Part shown: piece by piece, positions 53,531 to 63,093 of the stretch
Layout of the letters: the number at the start of each line of letters is the position of its first letter
Position numbering within the stretch: the first letter of the stretch is position 1
Assembly: GCF_021991925.1 (NCBI RefSeq)
Contig: NZ_RXZI01000005.1
Location: forward strand, 1 to 64,000
Length of the DNA stretch: 64,000 bases
From: Sutcliffiella horikoshii
GTDB taxonomy: Bacteria > Bacillota > Bacilli > Bacillales > Bacillaceae_I
Direction of reading: 5' to 3'
The notes under the pieces: generated by a model
What the model was told of the DNA's origin: nothing
What the model saw: the letters and a program-made list of their open reading frames with translations, nothing else
Database searches by the model: none
Program-made: the position numbers and the translations under genes

Positions 53531-55205
53531 GTGGTTCTTCCTCCTTTTTCATCTGATCCGCAAATTCAATGATAGATGAGAGGTTTTCCATTTTTATTTT
53601 CATTTCACCTTCAGACTTGGAGTGAAGCATAATATCCTGGATATGTTCCTCCAAGTTTTTGATTTCCATCTTCGTCAAGATATCATCAAGTTCTCCGATG
53701 ACCCGCTCAAAGAGGTTTATCTTTTCATAAAGCAGCTTTAAAATATGCTCTTCCACAGTATTGCTTGTTGCAAAATTGTAGATATGAACATCCCGTTCCT
53801 GTCCAAGCCTATGGATACGTCCGATACGTTGCTCCAGTCTCATGGGATTCCAAGGTAAATCATAATTGATGATATGGTTACAAAACTGAAGATTGATCCC
53901 TTCACCCCCGGCCTCTGTAGCAATCAGCACCTGTACATGATTTTTGAACAATTCCCTCATCCAATCCTTCTTCCCACGCTTGAATCCACCGCGGAACGGA
54001 ACGGAGGTAATGCCATTTTGCTTCAGGAACCATTGGAGATACATCTGAGTGGCTCTGTATTCTGTGAAGATGATCACTTTGTCTTTCACTTTACGAATCA
54101 GCTCCAACACTTTTTCAGCTTTTGAATTCCTTCCAACCAAATCAATCTTTTTAAATATATTCAGAAGGCCCTGTGAAGGCTGGTAATGCGGATTATCCTG
54201 CTGCTTCCTTTCAATCATGTTCTTGACCGTATAGTAAACGGCTTCCCGACTGCTACATGCTTCCCGCTGCAACGTCATAATAGAAAACTGACTTGTAATC
54301 GGTACATAAGGATCAGCCTTTAACTGATTGATCGCATCATAAAGGTCCTGTTCCTCTTTTGAAAACTCAATGAGACACGACTCCACATTCCGCTTAGGCC
54401 AATCAATACCAGTGTCACCACGCCTATTACGTATCATGACCTTATTCACCAGTTCTTTTAAATACTCATCGTTATCCAGCTTTCGATCCTTTGCGCGAAA
54501 TACCTCGGAAAAATTGCTCTCACTTCCCAAATGGCCTGGTTTAAGTAGAGAAACTAAGTTGAAGATCTCCTCCACTTTATTCTGGATAGGGGTGGCCGTT
54601 AAGAGTAGGCAAAATTTCTTCTTCAGATTCTGCACAAATTCATAGTTTTTTGTTTTATTGTTTTTCAGTTTATGAGCCTCATCAATGATCACCATGTCAT
54701 ATTCAAGACTATTGATGATCTCGCGGTGAGGACTTCGTTTAGCTGTGTCAATAGAAGACACCACCACATCACACTGCTCCCACACGTAGCTTTTCTTCTG
54801 TCCGATTGCAGGAATGTAGAACTTCTGATTCAACTCAATGGCCCATTGGGATACAAGGGAAGCTGGGACTAGGATCAATACTTTCTTTACCAGTCCACGA
54901 ATCATATATTCTTTGAGAATAAGACCTGCTTCGATTGTCTTGCCGAGGCCTACCTCGTCCGCAAGTATGGCTTTGCCGTTCATTTCTTCCACTACATTTC
55001 TAGCTACCTCCAACTGATGAGGAAGTGGTGTCAGCTGTGGTAGGTGGGAAGGAGCAAGCAGCCCTTCAAACTCAGGGATGCTAAGATGGCTTTCTACTTC
55101 CAATGCTAGTTTGAATAACTCGAAGTTTGCCCAAGGTCCATCGTCTGTCATTCGTTTCAGGAGTTCTTCCTGCCATTCCTTATCAAAAATAATCTCTACA
55201 TTCAT
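53508..55205 (-). CDS. yqhH: SNF2-family helicase-like ATPase YqhH
   Basis: A 565-residue SWI2/SNF2 (RapA-like) ATPase with motif I ILADEVGLGKTIEAGLIL, motif II VIIDEAH, motif III LLLTATPIQN, motif V ATEAGGEGINLQFC and motif VI QRIGRIHRLGQ, so both RecA lobes are complete. Such enzymes translocate on double-stranded DNA and remodel protein-DNA complexes, RNA polymerase in the case of RapA. ATG 55205 follows AAAGGAT. First gene of the yqhH-yqhG unit; it diverges from the gcv operon. Confidence 0.93.
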   Translation of the reverse strand: MNVEIIFDKEWQEELLKRMTDDGPWANFELFKLALEVESHLSIPEFEGLLAPSHLPQLTPLPHQLEVARNVVEEMNGKAILADEVGLGKTIEAGLILKEYMIRGLVKKVLILVPASLVSQWAIELNQKFYIPAIGQKKSYVWEQCDVVVSSIDTAKRSPHREIINSLEYDMVIIDEAHKLKNNKTKNYEFVQNLKKKFCLLLTATPIQNKVEEIFNLVSLLKPGHLGSESNFSEVFRAKDRKLDNDEYLKELVNKVMIRNRRGDTGIDWPKRNVESCLIEFSKEEQDLYDAINQLKADPYVPITSQFSIMTLQREACSSREAVYYTVKNMIERKQQDNPHYQPSQGLLNIFKKIDLVGRNSKAEKVLELIRKVKDKVIIFTEYRATQMYLQWFLKQNGITSVPFRGGFKRGKKDWMRELFKNHVQVLIATEAGGEGINLQFCNHIINYDLPWNPMRLEQRIGRIHRLGQERDVHIYNFATSNTVEEHILKLLYEKINLFERVIGELDDILTKMEIKNLEEHIQDIMLHSKSEGEMKIKMENLSSIIEFADQMKKEEEPHAAAGNS

Positions 55206-55442
55206 CGATGTGCATCCTTTCTGAATTATCCAATTTATAGTATGTTGTAAAAGGATAGCGTTTTCATTAGAAAATATTGATAAATCACTTGTTTAAAGCC
55301 GAACATTTAGCTATATAAAAATAATAATGATCAGTGTTTTTGTATTGCCAGAATCCTTTGTCTAATGGTAGGATAATAGTGAGCTTTGAAAGGCGATTTT
55401 ACCTAACAAAATAAACATGAATGTTGTAGCTTCTTATCTAGT

Positions 55443-55471
55443 ATGACCATGTTTGAAAAAAATATTATATT
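55443..55471 (+). promoter_or_regulatory. Promoter of the gcv operon
   Basis: ATGACC (55443-55448), 17 bp, TATATT (55466-55471). The predicted start near 55478 coincides with the 5-prime end of the glycine riboswitch. Confidence 0.6.
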
Positions 55472-55477
55472 GCGAAT

Positions 55478-55660
55478 GAGAACAAGGGGAGAGACTGTCC
55501 ATCAAGATACGGCAGCGCCGAAGGAGCAAGCAGACTATATGTGAATCTCTCAGGCAAAAAGACTCTTGTTGGACGCAACTCTGGAGAGCGTTTATTCATG
55601 TTTGCATGGACAAACCACCAAAGGGGAAAGCCTTCTACATAAGGTAAACTTTCAGGTGCA
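55478..55660 (+). ncRNA. Tandem glycine riboswitch
   Basis: Two aptamers in series. The first runs from GGGGAGAGACTGTC through GCGCCGAAGGAGCAAG to CTCTCAGGCAAAAAGAC. A short linker leads into the second, with CACCAAAGGGGAAAGCC and CTTTCAGGTGCAAGGGACAG. These blocks and their spacing are those of the gcv glycine switch, which turns transcription on when glycine is high. Confidence 0.95.
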
Positions 55661-55661
55661 A

Positions 55662-55708
55662 GGGACAGAGAACTCTTTTTTTGAAAAAGGAGTTTCTCTG
55701 TCCTTTTT
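55662..55708 (+). terminator. Expression-platform terminator of the glycine riboswitch
   Basis: GGACAGAGA with ACTC pairs with GAGTTTCTCTGTCC, then TTTTTT. The left arm overlaps the end of the second aptamer, giving the switch. Confidence 0.9.
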
Positions 55709-55751
55709 TGAGGAGTAAAAGGAAATTAGTAGGTTGAAATTCTTTTTGGAA

Positions 55752-55937
55752 ATGGTTCTGTTAAAGCATATGGTTGATTCTAAGCAACCTAGCTGTTGAT
55801 TGAAGCAATAGGCGAAGACTCCTAAGGGAGATAGCGTATAGGGGAGACCCCGCAGGCGAAGCCGAGGAGGCTCCCCAAACGCCCCTAGGAAAGCGAAGCC
55901 TAGGGCGGAAATCAACAGCGGTGTTTAACAGAGCCTT
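55752..55937 (+). repeat. Structured dispersed repeat, copy F, in the gcvT leader
   Basis: Ends GGTTCTGTTAAA (55754-55765) and TTTAACAGAGCC (55924-55935) are inverted repeats with one mismatch. Inner stems are TTGATT/AATCAA (55796, 55910), TAGGC/GCCTA (55809, 55898) and GGGGAG/CTCCCC (55841, 55871). It lies between the riboswitch terminator and the gcvT ribosome site and so is transcribed in the gcv mRNA. Confidence 0.9.
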
Positions 55938-55962
55938 GGGAAGAAAAAGGAGGAGAAAAGTA

Positions 55963-57066
55963 ATGACTGAACTTAAGAAAACACCATTATATGAAGCGTA
56001 CAAAAACCATGGTGCAAAAACAATCGATTTTGGTGGATGGGATTTGCCGGTTCAATTTTCAAGTATCAAAGATGAACACGAAGCGGTACGTACCAAAGCC
56101 GGTTTATTTGATGTTTCTCATATGGGAGAAATTGAAGTAAAAGGAAAAGACAGTCTAGCTTACCTACAGAAAATGATGACAAATGATGTTTCCAAGTTGA
56201 AGGATGGCGGTGCACAGTATACAGCGATGTGCTATCCAGACGGAGGAACAGTGGATGACCTTCTCATATACAAAAAGGCGGACGAAGATTATTTGCTTGT
56301 GGTGAATGCTTCCAATATTGAAAAAGACTTCGACTGGTTAAAAAGCCACGTAACAGAAGAAGTGGAAGTAATCAATATCTCTGAAAGCATTGCGCAACTG
56401 GCAATCCAAGGACCATTAGCAGAGAAAATCCTTCAAAAGCTGACAAGCACAGACCTTTCAGCAATCAAATTTTTTAAATTTAATGACAATGTTGAGATCA
56501 ATGGGGTACGTGCGCTTGTTTCCAGAACCGGCTACACAGGCGAAGACGGCTTTGAAATCTATTGTCAGCAAGAGGACGCAGTACAACTATGGGACATGCT
56601 GCTTGATGCTGGAAAAGAGGATGGACTTGTTCCTTGCGGATTAGGTGCCAGAGATACACTACGTTTTGAAGCCAACCTTGCTTTATATGGCCAGGAGCTT
56701 TCAAAAGACATTACTCCCATCGAGGCAGGGATTGGTTTCGCGGTAAAGACGAACAAAGAAGAAGATTTCTTTGGAAAAGAAGTACTAAAAGAACAACGTG
56801 AAAACGGAGCTCCTCGCCGCATGGTTGGAATTGAAATGATAGACAAAGGGATTCCGCGACATGGCTATGAAGTGTTCGTCGGGGATGAAAAAGTCGGAGA
56901 GGTGACAACAGGTACACAGTCTCCTACTTTAAAGAAAAACATCGGACTCGCGCTACTGGAAAAAGATTTCACAGAGCTTGAAACGGAAGTAGAAGTACAG
57001 GTGCGTAAAAAACGCCTAAAAGCAAAAGTCGTTAAAACACCTTTTTACCAAAGACCAAAAAACTAG
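55963..57066 (+). CDS. gcvT: Glycine cleavage system T protein (aminomethyltransferase)
   Basis: A 367-residue aminomethyltransferase that moves the methylene group of glycine to tetrahydrofolate and releases ammonia. Conserved parts are [14 protein letters not shown] near the N-terminus, [14 protein letters not shown], and the folate-site region [14 protein letters not shown] and [21 protein letters not shown] at 55947-55955 sets ATG 55963; upstream in-frame codons lie in the repeat. First gene of gcvT-gcvPA-gcvPB, expressed under the glycine riboswitch. Confidence 0.97.
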   Translation: MTELKKTPLYEAYKNHGAKTIDFGGWDLPVQFSSIKDEHEAVRTKAGLFDVSHMGEIEVKGKDSLAYLQKMMTNDVSKLKDGGAQYTAMCYPDGGTVDDLLIYKKADEDYLLVVNASNIEKDFDWLKSHVTEEVEVINISESIAQLAIQGPLAEKILQKLTSTDLSAIKFFKFNDNVEINGVRALVSRTGYTGEDGFEIYCQQEDAVQLWDMLLDAGKEDGLVPCGLGARDTLRFEANLALYGQELSKDITPIEAGIGFAVKTNKEEDFFGKEVLKEQRENGAPRRMVGIEMIDKGIPRHGYEVFVGDEKVGEVTTGTQSPTLKKNIGLALLEKDFTELETEVEVQVRKKRLKAKVVKTPFYQRPKN

Positions 57067-57077
57067 ATTTTCGAAAT

Positions 57078-57251
57078 AAGGTGTTAAATGTCGCTGTTGC
57101 TCTCCGCAAAACGCTTCGCTTTCCGCGGGGCGACCTTGAGCGTCCTTGCAACACTTGAGGGGTCTAAAGATGTCGCTACTCTCCCGCTGGAGTCTACGCC
57201 TTTTGCTTCAAGCAACAGCTAGAAACATTTCATTTTAATAAACTGCCTTTT
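57078..57251 (-). repeat. Structured dispersed repeat, copy G, between gcvT and gcvPA
   Basis: In inverted orientation relative to copy F. TTGCT/AGCAA (57097, 57211) and GCAAAACGC/GCCTTTTGC (57106, 57198; one mismatch) pair; CTTGAG (57135) faces CTAAAG (57164). Outer ends AAGG...CCTT lie next to AAAT on both sides (57074-57077, 57252-57255), a possible target duplication. Confidence 0.82.
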
Positions 57252-57286
57252 AAATAACCCATAACAAACCGGAGAGGGGAACTCAC

Positions 57287-58633
57287 ATGAAACATCGTTA
57301 TTTACCGATGACAGACCAAGACATCCAGGAAATGCTGCAAGTAATAGGTGTAGAAAATATAGAAGAACTATTTTCAGATATCCCGGAAAGCGTCCGCTAT
57401 GACGGAGAACTGAAAATCAAAAAGGCAAAATCTGAATCAGAATTAATGCGCGAACTTAGTGATTTGGCAGCAAAAAACAAAGATTTAAGAAAGCATGCTT
57501 CTTTCTTGGGAGCAGGCGTATATGATCACTACATGCCGGTTATCGTAGATCACGTCATTTCCCGTTCTGAATTTTACACAGCATACACACCTTATCAGCC
57601 CGAGATCTCCCAAGGTGAGCTACAGGCAATTTTTGAATTCCAGACAATGATCTGCGAATTAACGGGAATGGACGTTGCGAACTCCTCCATGTATGATGGC
57701 TCAACCTCCTTCGCAGAAGCAGCAATGCTTGCTTGCGGCCATACAAGAAAGAAGAAAGTGCTTATCTCTGGTGCTGTACATCCTGAAGCGAAAGCGGTGG
57801 TGACATCGTACGCAAAAGGTCAATATGTGGAAGTTGTAGAAATTCCAACAAAAGACGGAGTGACCGATGTAGCGGCACTTGAAGAAATGATGTCTTCAGA
57901 CGTTGCGGCAGTCATGGTTCAATATCCAAACTTCTTTGGTCAAATCGAACCGCTTCAAGAGATTGAGAAGCTTGCACATACAGACAAAGGAATGTTCGTT
58001 GTATCCTCTAACCCGCTGGCACTTGGAGCATTGACACCTCCAGGAAAGTTCGGCGCTGATATTGTTACAGGTGATGCACAGCCATTCGGTATCCCTACAC
58101 AATTTGGTGGACCTCACTGTGGTTATTTTGCCGTCACATCAAAATTGATGCGTAAAGTTCCTGGTAGACTAGTAGGGCAGACGGTGGATGAGGAAGGCCA
58201 ACGTGGATTCGTTCTTACGCTCCAAGCACGTGAACAGCATATCCGTCGTGACAAAGCGACCTCTAATATTTGTTCCAATCAGGCATTGAACGCACTGGCT
58301 GCTTCTGTAGCCATGACGGCACTGGGCAAAAAAGGTGTAAAGGAAATGGCTGTACAAAACATCCAGAAAGCGCAATACGCCAAGCGAACATTGGAAGCGG
58401 CTGGGATGGAGGTAACATTCAGCGGTCCGTTCTTCAACGAATTTGTTGTAAAGCTTTCCACTCCAATCAAAGAAGTCAATCGCAAGCTTCTTGAAAAAGG
58501 ATTGATCGGTGGTTACGACTTAGGGACATACTACCCTGAACTTGAAAACCATATGTTACTTGCGGTTACGGAGTTGCGTACAAAAGAAGAAATCGACACA
58601 CTAGCGAAAGAATTGGGGGCTCATCACCAATGA
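57287..58633 (+). CDS. gcvPA: Glycine dehydrogenase (decarboxylating) subunit 1
   Basis: A 448-residue N-terminal half of the split P protein, which decarboxylates glycine with pyridoxal phosphate. It supports the fold and dimer interface; the cofactor lysine is in subunit 2. Typical parts are YHHYMP-like [16 protein letters not shown], the [18 protein letters not shown] motif and TREQHIRR-like [23 protein letters not shown] 57287 follows GGAGAGGGG. It overlaps gcvPB by four bases. Confidence 0.97.
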   Translation: MKHRYLPMTDQDIQEMLQVIGVENIEELFSDIPESVRYDGELKIKKAKSESELMRELSDLAAKNKDLRKHASFLGAGVYDHYMPVIVDHVISRSEFYTAYTPYQPEISQGELQAIFEFQTMICELTGMDVANSSMYDGSTSFAEAAMLACGHTRKKKVLISGAVHPEAKAVVTSYAKGQYVEVVEIPTKDGVTDVAALEEMMSSDVAAVMVQYPNFFGQIEPLQEIEKLAHTDKGMFVVSSNPLALGALTPPGKFGADIVTGDAQPFGIPTQFGGPHCGYFAVTSKLMRKVPGRLVGQTVDEEGQRGFVLTLQAREQHIRRDKATSNICSNQALNALAASVAMTALGKKGVKEMAVQNIQKAQYAKRTLEAAGMEVTFSGPFFNEFVVKLSTPIKEVNRKLLEKGLIGGYDLGTYYPELENHMLLAVTELRTKEEIDTLAKELGAHHQ

Positions 58634-60096
58634 ATAAACAAAATCAACCACTCATTTTTGAAATGTCCAGAGAAGGTCGTATCGGATACAGCCTGCCTGA
58701 AAACGATGTACCTGAAGTGGATCTAGCGGAACTTTTCCCAGCTGCATACATCCGCGAGGAAGCACCGGAACTACCGGAAGTTTCCGAGCTTGATATCATG
58801 CGTCATTATACAGCATTAAGCAATCGTAACCACGGTGTGGACTCCGGCTTCTACCCGCTAGGTTCTTGCACGATGAAATACAACCCGAAAATCAATGAAA
58901 ATGTGGCACGCTTCCCTGGTTTCGCACATATTCATCCGTTACAGGATGAGTCAACTGTCCAAGGGGCATTGGAGTTGATGCACGACTTGCAAGAGCACCT
59001 GATTGAAATTACAGGAATGGACGAAGTGACTCTACAACCAGCAGCTGGAGCTCATGGGGAGTGGACAGGGCTTATGATGATCCGTGCCTTCCATGAAGCA
59101 AACAATGACCATAACCGTACAAAGGTAATCGTTCCTGACTCCGCGCACGGAACAAACCCGGCATCTGCAACAGTTGCAGGCCTAGAAACCATTACGGTAA
59201 AATCTGATGAGAACGGTTTGGTAGACTTAGAAGATCTTCGCAGAGTAGTTGGGGAAGACACAGCTGCTTTGATGTTGACCAACCCAAATACACTTGGACT
59301 TTTTGAAGAAAACATCCTGGAGATGGCTCGCATTGTCCACGACGCAGGCGGAAAGCTTTACTATGATGGAGCAAACTTGAATGCAGTACTAAGCAAGGCC
59401 CGCCCAGGGGACATGGGCTTTGATGTGGTTCACTTGAACTTACACAAAACATTCACTGGCCCTCATGGTGGTGGTGGCCCTGGTTCCGGACCGGTCGGCG
59501 TAAAAGCGGACTTGATCCCTTACTTGCCAAAGCCATTGGTAGTGAAAAAAGATGACGGCACATTCGGATTCGATTACGACCGTCCAGATTCCATCGGCCG
59601 TGTGAAGCCATTCTACGGAAACTTCGGCATCAACGTACGTGCTTACACGTATATTCGTTCCATGGGGCCGGATGGATTGAAAGCAGTAACGGAATATGCC
59701 GTACTGAACGCGAACTACATGATGCGTCGTCTGGCAGAGCACTACGACCTTCCGTTTGACAGACATTGCAAGCACGAATTCGTCTTGAGTGGTAAGCGTC
59801 AGAAGAAGCTAGGTGTACGTACATTGGATATCGCCAAGCGCCTGCTTGACTTCGGCTACCACCCACCAACCATCTACTTCCCATTGAATGTGGAAGAGTG
59901 CATCATGATCGAGCCGACGGAAACGGAATCAAAAGAAACATTGGATTCCTTCATTGAAGCGATGATCCAGATTGCACGTGAAGCGGAAGAAAATCCGGAA
60001 GTGGTGCAAGAAGCACCTCATACAACGGTGATTAAGAGATTAGATGAGACGCTTGCAGCTCGTAAGCCTGTGTTGCGTTATCAGAAGGAAGCTTGA
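58630..60096 (+). CDS. gcvPB: Glycine dehydrogenase (decarboxylating) subunit 2
   Basis: A 488-residue C-terminal half of the split P protein. The pyridoxal-phosphate lysine is Lys273 in [18 protein letters not shown], with [12 protein letters not shown] and [13 protein letters not shown] upstream. ATG 58630 overlaps the gcvPA stop (ATGA), as is usual for this pair. A strong terminator follows. The H protein and lipoamide dehydrogenase are encoded elsewhere, while octanoyltransferase lipM, which supplies the H-protein cofactor, is 1.7 kb downstream. Confidence 0.97.
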   Translation: MNKQNQPLIFEMSREGRIGYSLPENDVPEVDLAELFPAAYIREEAPELPEVSELDIMRHYTALSNRNHGVDSGFYPLGSCTMKYNPKINENVARFPGFAHIHPLQDESTVQGALELMHDLQEHLIEITGMDEVTLQPAAGAHGEWTGLMMIRAFHEANNDHNRTKVIVPDSAHGTNPASATVAGLETITVKSDENGLVDLEDLRRVVGEDTAALMLTNPNTLGLFEENILEMARIVHDAGGKLYYDGANLNAVLSKARPGDMGFDVVHLNLHKTFTGPHGGGGPGSGPVGVKADLIPYLPKPLVVKKDDGTFGFDYDRPDSIGRVKPFYGNFGINVRAYTYIRSMGPDGLKAVTEYAVLNANYMMRRLAEHYDLPFDRHCKHEFVLSGKRQKKLGVRTLDIAKRLLDFGYHPPTIYFPLNVEECIMIEPTETESKETLDSFIEAMIQIAREAEENPEVVQEAPHTTVIKRLDETLAARKPVLRYQKEA

Positions 60097-60116
60097 TTGG
60101 GATTTTGAAAGGAGAG

Positions 60117-60146
60117 AGAGAACAGGGACGCCTGTTCTCTTTTTTG
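60117..60146 (+). terminator. Terminator of the gcv operon
   Basis: AGAGAACAGG (60117-60126) pairs with CCTGTTCTCT (60131-60140), then TTTTTT. Confidence 0.92.
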
Positions 60147-60200
60147 ATTGTTGGAATTTAGGAGAGGGGGGATAAGTGGTTAGAGAATGCCCTTACTTTG

Positions 60201-60340
60201 TGGATCGAATTCTGATGAATGGTGTCGAATTCATGATATAATCTGTTTTTTCATGATATATTTCAAAATTTCATGATAAATCTTGAAAATTCATGATATA
60301 TTAATTTTTTTCATAATATATTTAATTTTTCCTTGATATA
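60201..60340. repeat. Phased array: TTCATGATATA every 20 bp
   Basis: TCATGATATA or a one- to three-base variant starts at 60231, 60251, 60271, 60291, 60311 and 60331, exactly 20 bp apart; TCGAAT at 60205 and 60225 extends the phase one unit further. The first 10 bp of each unit varies and the last 10 bp is kept. No coding frame is plausible. Confidence 0.88.
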
Positions 60341-60481
60341 TCACCTCCACTACTGGTTAAGCGAGTCCTTTTAATCCCTTTTTGGGGTTAGAACTCCCTC
60401 AAATGTTCCTTGAAGTATAAGTTCACATCCAATTTCACAAAAAATCTACCTTGGAATGGGGTTGATTGGGAGATTTGGCAG

Positions 60482-60602
60482 CTTGGTGGATAAACCATCG
60501 AAGCTGGTTGAGAAAATCAGAACTTGGTGGATAAACCACCAAAGCTGGTTGATAAAATCAAAACTCGGTTGATAACCCACCAAACTTTAGTTGATAAACC
60601 CC
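60482..60602. repeat. Phased array: GGTKGATAAA in alternating 21/20-bp units
   Basis: Units start at 60482, 60503, 60523, 60544, 60564 and 60585 with lengths 21, 20, 21, 20, 21. Odd units carry TTGGTGGATAAACCA, even ones GCTGGTTGATAAAATC, so a 41-bp dimer is repeated. Several units are themselves imperfect palindromes (GGTGG/CCACC). The rest of this 625-bp spacer shows nothing further. Confidence 0.82.
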
Positions 60603-60721
60603 AATGGGCCACAAAACATCTCTGTCCTCAAAAAAATCATCATCAGCCCCGACTACTTATCACTTCTCAAACTCCCCCAAAAGCCTTAAGATAAAATTAG
60701 AAACAAAGGGAGGGAAAGCAA

Positions 60722-61216
60722 ATGTACTATGAGCAAACCTATAAAGCAAGAGAAGAGCTGCTTGAACTACTAGAAGGAATCTCAGAAGAACAACTGCACC
60801 AAAAGCACGACAACCTCTGGACCGTCTCTCAAAACGTTGAGCACCTTTACCTAATTGAAAACAAGATAACCAACGGCTTAAAGAAAGCGATAGAATCGGA
60901 AAGCGAAGTAGAAGAAAAGGATTTGCCCCTGGCAAAAATGTTGGCCAATAGAACATATAAGGTGGAAGCGCCAGAAGACATCACGCCATCTGAACACCCT
61001 TACACCAAAGCAGAGCTAATCGAGCTATTGGAGCAATCCAGAACTAACCTAAATACATTCATTCAAGAAGTCGACGATATTGCATTACATAAATATGGCT
61101 TCAAACATCGTTGGATCGGCGATCTTTCCGCACAGCAATGGGTCCAATTGATAGGATTCCATGAGCGTCGTCACATTGATCAAATCAACCAAACATTACA
61201 CAACACTGCCCAATAA
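60722..61216 (+). CDS. DinB-like metal-dependent enzyme
   Basis: A 164-residue four-helix-bundle protein of the DinB/YfiT superfamily. His50 (SQNVEHLYLIEN) and the pair in IGFHERRHIDQINQ near residue 147 form the usual three-histidine metal site. Members include thiol transferases acting on bacillithiol or mycothiol; the substrate here is open. ATG 60722 follows AAAGGGAGGG. Monocistronic, sharing a terminator with yqhL. Confidence 0.87.
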   Translation: MYYEQTYKAREELLELLEGISEEQLHQKHDNLWTVSQNVEHLYLIENKITNGLKKAIESESEVEEKDLPLAKMLANRTYKVEAPEDITPSEHPYTKAELIELLEQSRTNLNTFIQEVDDIALHKYGFKHRWIGDLSAQQWVQLIGFHERRHIDQINQTLHNTAQ

Positions 61217-61226
61217 ACACAAAAGA

Positions 61227-61258
61227 GCACTCACAGTATCAGTTGGTGAGTGCTCTTA
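61227..61258. terminator. Bidirectional terminator
   Basis: AAGAGCACTCAC pairs with GTGAGTGCTCTT between the convergent DinB-like gene and yqhL. Confidence 0.88.
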
Positions 61259-61262
61259 TCTA

Positions 61263-61643
61263 TTAATTCTTCGTTCTGATTTTACCGCCCCAGCGCTTGA
61301 ATCCACCCTTAAGTTGATAAAGCTGCGTGTAGCCTTTACGCTTTAACATTTGAGCTGCACGGCCACTGCGCATAGTGTTCTGGCAATAAATATAGACTGG
61401 TTGGTCTTGGCGTACTTCTCTAATTCTCATTTTCATCTGAGATAGAGGAATGTTTCTTGCGCCAAGGATATGCCCGCCTTCGTACTCTTTTGGTTCACGG
61501 ACATCAATCAGTTGCGCTTTACGATAACCAGCGCGAAATTCTTCTTCCGTTAAGGTTGTTAGAATTTTACGTTGGTAGATGAACATGATCACTGAATAGA
61601 CAATAAATGCTGCCAAGATTCCTAATGTTACGTACAAAGCCAA
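61263..61643 (-). CDS. yqhL: Membrane-anchored rhodanese YqhL
   Basis: A 126-residue single-domain sulfurtransferase tethered by an N-terminal helix ([20 protein letters not shown]). The active-site loop is [11 protein letters not shown] with the persulfide cysteine, preceded by [18 protein letters not shown]. The domain faces the cytosol if the helix is N-out. AAGAGGGG eight bases before TTG 61643 sets the start; a longer frame to 61676 is unsupported. The pairing with lipM is conserved in B. subtilis. Confidence 0.93.
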   Translation of the reverse strand: MALYVTLGILAAFIVYSVIMFIYQRKILTTLTEEEFRAGYRKAQLIDVREPKEYEGGHILGARNIPLSQMKMRIREVRQDQPVYIYCQNTMRSGRAAQMLKRKGYTQLYQLKGGFKRWGGKIRTKN

Positions 61644-61814
61644 ACTAGACAACCCCTCTTTTTCTTTTTCTACCAAAGTATATTATATAAAAGCTTACGA
61701 GAAATGTCATCCTTTTCTACTATCCAGATTAAAAAATACCAAGCTTTAACTTTGAAATCAAAAGGGAGTTTTGGTAGACTAATCTATCATATAGAAGTAA
61801 ATGAGGTACATAAT

Positions 61815-62651
61815 ATGACCAATGAAATCTGGAGATTCATCGATTCTAAGGATCAATCTCCTGCATTTAATATGGCGCTTGATGAAGCGTTATTAGAATG
61901 GCACAGTGAAGGCAAGATTCCTCCCACCATTCGCTTTTACGGTTGGAACCCTCCTACTTTATCTGTTGGCTATTTTCAGAAAGTAGAAAAAGAAATCAAT
62001 ATGGAACGTGTAAGAGAGTTAGGACTCGGTTTTGTAAGGAGACCAACAGGTGGACGAGGCGTCCTTCATGACAAGGAACTGACATATAGTGTCATCGTAT
62101 CTGAAGAACACCCAGAAATGCCGCAAACGGTCACCGAAGCATATAGGGTGATTTCAGAAGGTATCTTGGAAGGATTCAAGGCGCTGGGGCTGGATGCGTA
62201 CTTTGCGATTCCAAGAACGGAAGAGGAAAAGGAAGGATTAAAGAACCCTCGTTCTTCCGTATGTTTTGATGCGCCATCCTGGTATGAACTTGTAGTGGAG
62301 GGAAGAAAGGTTGCCGGCAGTGCGCAGACCCGTCAAAAGGGTGTTATCCTGCAGCACGGTTCCATTCTCCTGGATATAGATGAGGATCTACTTTTTAGTC
62401 TATTCAACTACCCGAGTGAACGAGTGAAGGAACGGATGCAGAAGAACTTCAAAAATAAAGCAGTGGCCATCAATGCGCTACGTGACACCCCAGTCACCAT
62501 GGAGGAAGCTAAAAAGGCGTTTTATATGGGATTTGAAAAAGGCTTAAATATCACGCTTGAACCACATGAGCTGACGGAAGCAGAGTTGGCTGAAGTACAT
62601 GCAATTATGGAAAAGAAATATTCCACAAACGAGTGGAATTATAAAAGATAA
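61815..62651 (+). CDS. lipM: Octanoyl-[acyl carrier protein]:protein octanoyltransferase
   Basis: A 278-residue enzyme that moves octanoate from ACP to the H protein GcvH, the first step of lipoic acid assembly in Bacillus. The acyl cysteine is Cys150 in [31 protein letters not shown] and [20 protein letters not shown] are the BPL/LplA-fold motifs. ATG 61815 matches the normal family length, and the frame upstream to 61704 is probably untranslated. It diverges from yqhL. Functionally tied to the nearby gcv operon. Confidence 0.96.
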   Translation: MTNEIWRFIDSKDQSPAFNMALDEALLEWHSEGKIPPTIRFYGWNPPTLSVGYFQKVEKEINMERVRELGLGFVRRPTGGRGVLHDKELTYSVIVSEEHPEMPQTVTEAYRVISEGILEGFKALGLDAYFAIPRTEEEKEGLKNPRSSVCFDAPSWYELVVEGRKVAGSAQTRQKGVILQHGSILLDIDEDLLFSLFNYPSERVKERMQKNFKNKAVAINALRDTPVTMEEAKKAFYMGFEKGLNITLEPHELTEAELAEVHAIMEKKYSTNEWNYKR

Positions 62652-62680
62652 CGAGAAATTCATTCTCGTTATCTTTTTGT
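62645..62680 (+). terminator. Terminator of lipM
   Basis: AAAGATAACGAG pairs with CTCGTTATCTTT, then TTG; it overlaps the lipM stop codon. Confidence 0.9.
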
Positions 62681-62943
62681 TTTGCACTACATGTAGTAGG
62701 GTAGTGTAAAGAGTCGACTATATATGTAAAACTCAAAAAAGAAAATAAAAAAATATTTTTCGCCAAATAGGAAGGTTTTTCTCAAAACGTTGATACAATA
62801 GGCTCGCTATATTTCGTAAAAATGCGCAAGCGACAAAAAAGGTCATTATGCATCGAAAATAGAATGTAATCTTCGTTTCTCTTGAATTTCCTCTCTAAAT
62901 TGACGCTTTTACAATTTGACAAATTTAGATTTCTTTCGCAGAA

Positions 62944-62992
62944 AATCAATATATAGTAGTGTCGAAAAATAAAAACATACTATATATGGGTG
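62944..62992 (+). promoter_or_regulatory. Paired NrdR-like boxes
   Basis: CAATATATAG (62947-62956) fits the NrdR core CwATATaTwG at 10 of 10 positions and CTATATATGG (62980-62989) at 9 of 10. Their 33-bp separation is three helical turns, the usual arrangement for NrdR operators before ribonucleotide reductase genes. The remaining 440-bp spacer is AT-rich without other features apart from a palindrome ACTACATGTAGT near 62686. Confidence 0.7.
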
Positions 62993-63093
62993 TAATGCTT
63001 GTCTAAACGGGTATATGTATGGTAAGTTATGTGTAATTAAATTTAAGATGAATTTTTATAAAGTTTATCAGGAGATTTAGAGGAGTTGTAATA

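Noticed and set aside
60201-60340. CRISPR array
   Set aside because: The repeat is only about 10 bp, the variable part 10 bp, and no cas genes are near; it does not fit any CRISPR type. The same holds for 45851-45955.
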